Source: a virus. From it: a stretch of 35,086 nt of DNA. Every line of letters starts with the position of its first letter. The first letter of the stretch is position 1. Made by a program: the position numbers and the translations under genes. The notes under the pieces were generated by a model. The model was not told where the DNA came from. It was given only the letters and a program-made list of their open reading frames with translations, and ran no database searches. This document shows positions 31,653 to 35,086 of this stretch, one piece after another. The stretch covers positions 1 to 35,086 of the IMG/VR virus record IMGVR_UViG_3300032286_000535; one strand, 5' to 3'.

Positions 31653-31868
31653 TCAGCAAATCTTGCAGTTTGTTTTGCCGCGCTGGGCTATGCCGTCGGC
31701 GCGCGCAGACACCGAACCGCCTTTGGCAAACCTCTTAGGCGCAGACGCATCTGGCTTGGGTGCGGGGGCAGGCGGGGTTTTGTCCGCAGCGTCGTATGCT
31801 TTGGTGGCAGCGGCGCGGGCCTTTTTGTCCGCAATCATCTCGCGGGCTTCTTTTTCAGCTGGACTCAT
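31653..31868 (-). CDS. Conserved small basic protein with C-terminal RGKT motif
   Basis: A 71-residue protein. The N-terminal helix is charged (SPAEKEAREMIADKKARAAA), the middle Pro/Ala-rich, and the tail reads KRFAKGGSVSARADGIAQRG with KTNCKIC at the end. The ARADGIAQRGKT tail is one I recognise from several small phage proteins, sometimes fused to other domains. Two cysteines stand in the last four residues. It has an AAGGAG site and lies one base from the next gene. No function is known. Confidence 0.65.
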   Translation of the reverse strand: MSPAEKEAREMIADKKARAAATKAYDAADKTPPAPAPKPDASAPKRFAKGGSVSARADGIAQRGKTNCKIC

Positions 31869-31878
31869 GTTTTGCTCC

Positions 31879-32319
31879 TTAGCAGGCTTTGCCGCCGCGT
31901 TTCATCATGACCGTAGCGCCCTTGGTTTTGCCAGCAGAAGCAGCACCACCCTTGGACAGCTTGGTCATTTCTGCGCCCTTGTGCAAGCGGCCTTCGTGCT
32001 TATTCACAGCCTTTTGCATCATGCCCTTGTCCTGCTTCAGGTCGTCCTTGGCCATGCCGCCTTTGGCCATTTTGCCTTTGTTGTCTGCTGCAAAACTCGG
32101 GACCATTTTGCCGCCCTTTTTGACCATGGCCATGCCACCTTTTGCGTAACCTGTTTTCATCATGCTGTTCATATCGCCACCTTTTGAAAATGTGCGGCCC
32201 TTGTCCGCGTTGGAAAAATCTTGCCCCACCGACTGAGGGACGCCTGTCTTCTTGGCAAACGCGGGGTTATTGGCCACCGCTGCCATGAACCGTTTTTGTT
32301 TGGGGCTAGTTGACGGCAT
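31879..32319 (-). CDS. Conserved Lys/Gly/Met-rich phage protein with KGG repeats
   Basis: A 146-residue protein. The N-terminal ~45 residues are a conserved head, SPKQKRFMAAVANNPAFAKK and GVPQSVGQDFSNADKG. The rest is low complexity with repeated KGG (FSKGG, YAKGG, VKKGG, MAKGG, LSKGG), many Met and Lys residues, and a terminal RGGKAC. The head, with PKQxRxMAAxANNPxFAKKxGxPQSVGxxF, is common in uncultured phages. The disordered basic tail suggests binding to nucleic acid or packaging with DNA; this is inferred. Its first 14 bases overlap the upstream gene. Confidence 0.65.
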   Translation of the reverse strand: MPSTSPKQKRFMAAVANNPAFAKKTGVPQSVGQDFSNADKGRTFSKGGDMNSMMKTGYAKGGMAMVKKGGKMVPSFAADNKGKMAKGGMAKDDLKQDKGMMQKAVNKHEGRLHKGAEMTKLSKGGAASAGKTKGATVMMKRGGKAC

Positions 32320-32548
32320 TGCTGTTCCTCAGATTGTCAATCTTTCGCTCAAGCCGGTCAAATCTGTCAAGCAGCTGCGCCATGTCGGCGCGGAACTCCT
32401 GCCGGGTGATGTGGTCGCGTGCCACCTCTTCCCGGGTCCTGTTGAGCAAAATGCTCAGGCGGTCGAGCTCGTCAAATCTGCCCTTAAGGAAGAACCCCAT
32501 GATGGCAACAATTACGCTGAGCCCCGCGTTCCAAAGCATCATGTCCAT
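32306..32548 (-). CDS. Small membrane-anchored coiled-coil protein
   Basis: An 80-residue protein with one hydrophobic span at residues ~4-20 (MLWNAGLSVIVAIMGFFLKG) and a charged coiled coil after it (~24-75: RFDELDRLSILLNRTREE, FRADMAQLLDRFDRLERKID). This is a plain type of phage inner-membrane protein. A spanin-like or membrane-scaffold role is possible, but it lies about 8 kb from the lysis genes, so an assembly or entry role is as likely. It overlaps the next gene start by 14 bases. Confidence 0.6.
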   Translation of the reverse strand: MDMMLWNAGLSVIVAIMGFFLKGRFDELDRLSILLNRTREEVARDHITRQEFRADMAQLLDRFDRLERKIDNLRNSNAVN

Positions 32549-32549
32549 A

Positions 32550-32819
32550 TCAGCATTTCCATCGTTTCAGCGCCGCAGCTTTGCGGGTGGGTTGACCCTT
32601 CTCATCTTTCATCGGACCGGGCATACCCGACATCCGTGCGCAAAATGAGTCCTTGCGCGGGCCACCTTGCGGCTGTGGTGCCTTGAGGTTACTGCCCGTT
32701 GCTGCATTGTACTTTTTGCGGCCCTTTTCTGTAAGCCCAGCACCTTTGGAGACTGGCAATTTCTCACCACGACCCACGGCAAGCGACGGGCCTTTTTTCT
32801 TTGGAGATGCTTTGGCCAT
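32550..32819 (-). CDS. DUF6321-like small basic phage protein
   Basis: An 89-residue protein. The ATG at 32819 stands 2 bases after the previous stop with a GAGG-type site; an in-frame TTG two codons earlier is less likely. AVGRGEKLPVSKGAGLTEKG is followed by RKKYNAATGSNLKAPQPQGG, FCARMSGMPGPMKDEKGQPT and a final ALKRWKC. This is the DUF6321 pattern (GRGEKLPxSKGAGLTxKGRxKYN, SNLKAPQPxGG, SFCARM), a family found in phages and marine metagenomes with no known role. It is strongly basic with two cysteines. Confidence 0.75.
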   Translation of the reverse strand: MAKASPKKKGPSLAVGRGEKLPVSKGAGLTEKGRKKYNAATGSNLKAPQPQGGPRKDSFCARMSGMPGPMKDEKGQPTRKAAALKRWKC

Positions 32820-32821
32820 GA

Positions 32822-33100
32822 TCAAACCTCTTCGACGATTGGTTCAGGGTACACGAGCATCAAGCCTGCTTTTTGCAAGCCTGTTTCGAGCGAGCCAAAG
32901 TACACCTTTCTCGGCCAGAGCACATCGTTGCAGATGGTATCCAGCTCGTCATCGGCAAAGTACCCGTTTGTCAGGTAGTTCGTGATTGGCGGCTGGCCAT
33001 CCGGGCTGGCCGGGGCGTTGAAATAAGCAGGGAAGTCGGCTTGTGCGGCTGCCTGATCTGCGGCCAGCACGACAACGGTTGCAAGTGTGGAGTCACCCAT
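32822..33100 (-). CDS. Small acidic protein, function unknown
   Basis: A 92-residue protein. The ATG at 33100 has GGAGG upstream and lies 2 bases after the preceding stop. GDSTLATVVVLAADQAAAQA gives a helix, then PAYFNAPASPDGQPPITNYL and DELDTICNDVLWPRKVYFGS. It is mildly acidic, with no membrane span and no known catalytic residue. The layout resembles small head-tail or neck proteins of uncultured phages, but no family is assigned. The junctions on both sides share the same TTGATCATG text, hinting at related gene borders. Confidence 0.55.
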   Translation of the reverse strand: MGDSTLATVVVLAADQAAAQADFPAYFNAPASPDGQPPITNYLTNGYFADDELDTICNDVLWPRKVYFGSLETGLQKAGLMLVYPEPIVEEV

Positions 33101-33102
33101 GA

Positions 33103-33318
33103 TCAAGCCTCCAATGGATCGGGCTCTTGTGGCTCTTGTGGCGCTGGCAGGCTTGCGTTGTACGCTGCGCGTGCTGCTGTGATGCCTTCGTCAGTGGTGG
33201 CTGTGCTGTACTGCGCTTGGTAGCTCAGAGCAGCGTTGCTCATCACAAACTGGCAATAAGCCTCGTCAGTGTCAAATGGGCCGGGTGCTGGCAGATTGGT
33301 GTCGATGGTGATGATCAT
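33103..33318 (-). CDS. Small acidic Ala-rich protein
   Basis: A 71-residue protein: IITIDTNLPAPGPFDTDEAY, then CQFVMSNAALSYQAQYSTAT and a helix (EGITAARAAYNASLP). The tail is acidic and Pro-rich (QEPQEPDPLEA). It has an AAGGA site and overlaps the upstream gene by four bases (ATGA). No homologue is recognised. It is embedded in the run of small genes between the fibre-like and connector-like genes. Confidence 0.5.
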   Translation of the reverse strand: MIITIDTNLPAPGPFDTDEAYCQFVMSNAALSYQAQYSTATTDEGITAARAAYNASLPAPQEPQEPDPLEA

Positions 33319-33461
33319 TTTGGTTCCTTGTCAAGTTCAGTTTGCACTTTTACTGCGATGGGCAGCGCTATTTGGGCAGCTTGAAGGCCACCGGATTTGG
33401 TTGCAAGGTCCAGCAGACCAATGAGTTGCTGGGCTTCTTGTGGGGTGAGTTCGATTTGCAT
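33315..33461 (-). CDS. Very small helical protein, 48 residues
   Basis: The ATG at 33461 shares a base with the stop of the upstream fibre-like gene (TAATG) and the stop overlaps the next start as ATGA, so the gene is held by coupling on both sides. QIELTPQEAQQLIGLLDLAT and KSGGLQAAQIALPIAVKVQT form two helices. Small proteins with ELTPxExQxLxxLLDLAxKSGGL are common in phages; their role is unknown to me. Confidence 0.65.
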   Translation of the reverse strand: MQIELTPQEAQQLIGLLDLATKSGGLQAAQIALPIAVKVQTELDKEPK

Positions 33462-34672
33462 TATGTTCCTACGTTTACGACGCCGAGGTTGTTCCAAAGA
33501 ATGCCGGGGCCGGGGTTGCTGGTTGGCAGCCCAGAGATGTGCAGCACGTTGCCAGATGCGCCAGTGCCTGCGCCCTCCGGTCTAATTGCGGCCACACCGC
33601 CTGTGCTCATGGTTTTGGTCAGGCGACGGTAGTTGCTGGCATCGGTGTAAGTTCCATAGAGGCGGTGTGTTTGCGCGTTAACGCCGTCGCGCTGGGCTAG
33701 GGTGGATGCTGCGTCACGGAAAAGCAAGAGGTCGGCACCAGTAATATCTGGGAAACCACCAGACCAAGAAAAAGACATAGTTGAAGCAACAGTAAAACCG
33801 GGTGTTTGGGCAGAAATAAAGGTGTTGGTCCCGTTGCTTGCTTCAAACATAGTGGCCGTGCGGAAAAATATTCCGCTATTCGTGCCAACGGCACCCAGAG
33901 ACACGTTAGTGCTTGTTCCCGCAGACAGGCGCACTTCACCGCCCTTGCTTGCTCTAAACTTACTGCTCCCACCCACCTGCAAGTCCATCAGGTTGGACGC
34001 TGCTGCCGAGGCTGTGTCGGTTGCATTAAAAAGAACTCCTGTAAATGTAATTGCAGCGTTGTTCCACGTCTGTGTAATGCTCAACGGTGTTGATGCCGTG
34101 ACTGTGCCCAAAGGAAACTGTAGTTGGCGCTGTGTTCCAGTACCCGCAGCCTCCGCACCAATCTCCAGAATGTTGCTGTTCCACCGCATGAACCCACGCT
34201 CGTAGTTGCTGCCGTCTGTGAAGGTGTTGTACAGCCGGAAGGTTTGAGCGTTGACGCCGTTGCGCTGGGCTAGGGTGTTGGCTGCGTCACGGAAAAGGCG
34301 AAGGTCAAGCCCAGAAGCAGCGCCCCCACTTTCCCATCCAAGCTCCATTTGTTGCCTTAAGGAAAAAATACCGGTTTGGAAGGAGCCTTGGTAACTACCT
34401 GTAACAGTAAAATAAATTAAGCCATTTGCACCGCTGAAATATAAACCAGATGAGCCTCGCGCAAGAGAGGGAGCAGCTGCCGATCCGTTACTGCCAAGAG
34501 AAACCTCGCCCCCCTTGCCAACGCTAAACTTGCTGCTCCCACCCACCTGCAAGTCCATCAGCAGCGATGCCGCAGCCGAGGCTGTGTCGGTGACGTTGAG
34601 CTTGATGCCCGTAAACGTGGTGGATACGTTGTTCCACGTTGTCGTCAGGTTTGAAATTGGTACGTTTGCCAT
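33461..34672 (-). CDS. Internally duplicated tail-fibre-like protein
   Basis: A 403-residue beta-rich protein made of two ~190-residue copies. Each copy has WNN...TFTG, TDTASAAAS.LMDLQVGGSS, a K.GGEV strand, LFRDAA.TLAQR.GVNAQT, RLY.T.TD.SNY and R. Copy 1 begins near residue 11, copy 2 near 200. The last ~40 residues are Gly-rich (LPTSNPGPGILWNNLGVVNVG). The motif LFRDAANTLAQRNGVNAQTF recurs in phage fibre or appendage proteins of uncultured viruses. It has an AAGGAG site. The two halves share exact DNA stretches 570-573 bases apart, so the duplication is fairly recent. It probably forms part of a host-contact structure; the receptor is unknown. Confidence 0.7.
   Translation of the reverse strand: MANVPISNLTTTWNNVSTTFTGIKLNVTDTASAAASLLMDLQVGGSSKFSVGKGGEVSLGSNGSAAAPSLARGSSGLYFSGANGLIYFTVTGSYQGSFQTGIFSLRQQMELGWESGGAASGLDLRLFRDAANTLAQRNGVNAQTFRLYNTFTDGSNYERGFMRWNSNILEIGAEAAGTGTQRQLQFPLGTVTASTPLSITQTWNNAAITFTGVLFNATDTASAAASNLMDLQVGGSSKFRASKGGEVRLSAGTSTNVSLGAVGTNSGIFFRTATMFEASNGTNTFISAQTPGFTVASTMSFSWSGGFPDITGADLLLFRDAASTLAQRDGVNAQTHRLYGTYTDASNYRRLTKTMSTGGVAAIRPEGAGTGASGNVLHISGLPTSNPGPGILWNNLGVVNVGT
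33480..34660 (-). repeat. Two ~570-bp tandem copies within the fibre-like gene
   Basis: Identical text such as ACCCACCTGCAAGTCCATCA (33971-33990 and 34541-34560) and GCCGAGGCTGTGTCGGT (34005-34021 and 34575-34591) recurs 570 bases apart. A further pair near 33681 and 34254 lies 573 bases apart. The copies differ at scattered sites. Confidence 0.85.
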
Positions 34673-34681
34673 GAGGGCTCC

Positions 34682-35086
34682 TTATATGTAAAAAATGTCT
34701 GTGATTACAGAGTCACCAGCGTCAGTGACAATCTGGTCGCCTGCGTCCGTGGTGATGAAATCAAAGGTTTCGACAAGCAGCGTCACTCCCGTCTTGGCTG
34801 CCATGTACGTCTCACCACCTGTGATCTGCGCTGCGGTGGATGCTGCGCCTCGGGCGATTGAGCCGTAGTCGTTGCCGCTGAAGTACAGACTGGTTCCTGC
34901 TCTGGCGTAGAAGTATGCGGGGTAAGTGCCGTAATTTCCGGTGCCCTGTGACGATGTAACCGTTGTTGCAGCCCCGCCGTTAACTTTAACGCTATTGATT
35001 GATCCAGAAATATCGCCAATCCCAACTAACACGTTGGTAATTGGGGAGGTGTAAGTGGTAACGATGTTGTCAACCTGAGTTGTTCC
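34682..35086 (-). CDS. Phage structural protein, C-terminal part (5' end outside window)
   Basis: The frame is open to the right window edge (GTTQVDNIVTTYTSP is the first readable stretch), so only the last 134 residues of a longer protein are present. The part seen is beta-rich and neutral: VGIGDISGSINSVKVNGG, TYPAYFYARAGTSLYFSG, GETYMAAKTGVTLLVETF. It ends with a doubled acidic motif, ITTDAGDQIVTDAGDSVITD. The style and the downstream fibre-like gene point to a virion structural protein. A GTG at 35032 could be read as a start, but continuity before it makes that unlikely. Confidence 0.6.
   Translation of the reverse strand, partial: GTTQVDNIVTTYTSPITNVLVGIGDISGSINSVKVNGGAATTVTSSQGTGNYGTYPAYFYARAGTSLYFSGNDYGSIARGAASTAAQITGGETYMAAKTGVTLLVETFDFITTDAGDQIVTDAGDSVITDIFYI

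Overview
The window is part of a tailed bacteriophage genome (or prophage), probably a podovirus-like phage of a proteobacterial host. Its GC content is moderate to high, genes are packed edge to edge with ATGA/TAATG overlaps and strong AGGAG-type ribosome sites, and many products are recognisable phage families. The exact host cannot be read from the sequence; a freshwater Burkholderiales-like host is only a guess from composition and protein style. Terminase, portal, major capsid and DNA/RNA polymerase genes are absent and presumably lie outside the window.

Layout. (1) Bases 1-6.9 kb, plus strand: a DNA-metabolism arm. It holds the C-terminal end of an SNF2-type helicase, a free-standing HNH-AP2 endonuclease, a Gp157-like coiled-coil protein, a putative zinc-containing ssDNA-binding protein with an acidic tail, small coiled-coil and helix-turn-helix proteins, a large primase-helicase fusion and a small 3' gene. 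Two intergenic segments here (2639-2732 and 3291-3371) share the same borders and can fold into G6/C5-6-closed stems. (2) At 6.9 kb the arms converge, and the last genes overlap tail to tail by 10 bases. (3) Bases 6.9-20.5 kb, minus strand: a putative DNA-ejection module. It has a 3054-residue polyvalent protein with an HExxH metallopeptidase motif and an LPD38-like C-terminus, three further Gly/Ala/Gln-rich proteins, a GNAT acetyltransferase and a small conserved protein. (4) Bases 20.5-28.5 kb, minus strand: a head-closure/tail protein, a lysis cassette (GH108 endolysin, 3TM-type holin, a second two-helix membrane protein), a tail-assembly chaperone and repeat-rich tail/fibre proteins. (5) Bases 28.5-33.5 kb, minus strand: two connector/adaptor-like proteins within a run of very small, often Lys/Gly-rich virion-associated or unknown proteins. 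(6) Bases 33.5-35.1 kb, minus strand: an internally duplicated tail-fibre-like protein and the 3' part of another structural gene cut by the window edge.

The minus-strand genes look like one or a few long late transcription units read from the right edge toward 6.9 kb. The plus-strand genes look like the replication unit read toward them. No stretch longer than about 110 bases lacks a gene. No tRNA, CRISPR array, integrase, transposase or clear sigma-type promoter was seen.

Points most worth a second look: the paired G6-stem elements; the AT-rich, apparently inserted block inside the giant ejection protein; a perfect 11-residue Trp-repeat array (11 full copies) at the end of a Gly-rich fibre protein; a 12-bp VETP-coding microsatellite; and a short F/Y-A-x-G-G motif recurring in several neighbouring proteins. 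All functions are judged from sequence by eye; no database search was run.
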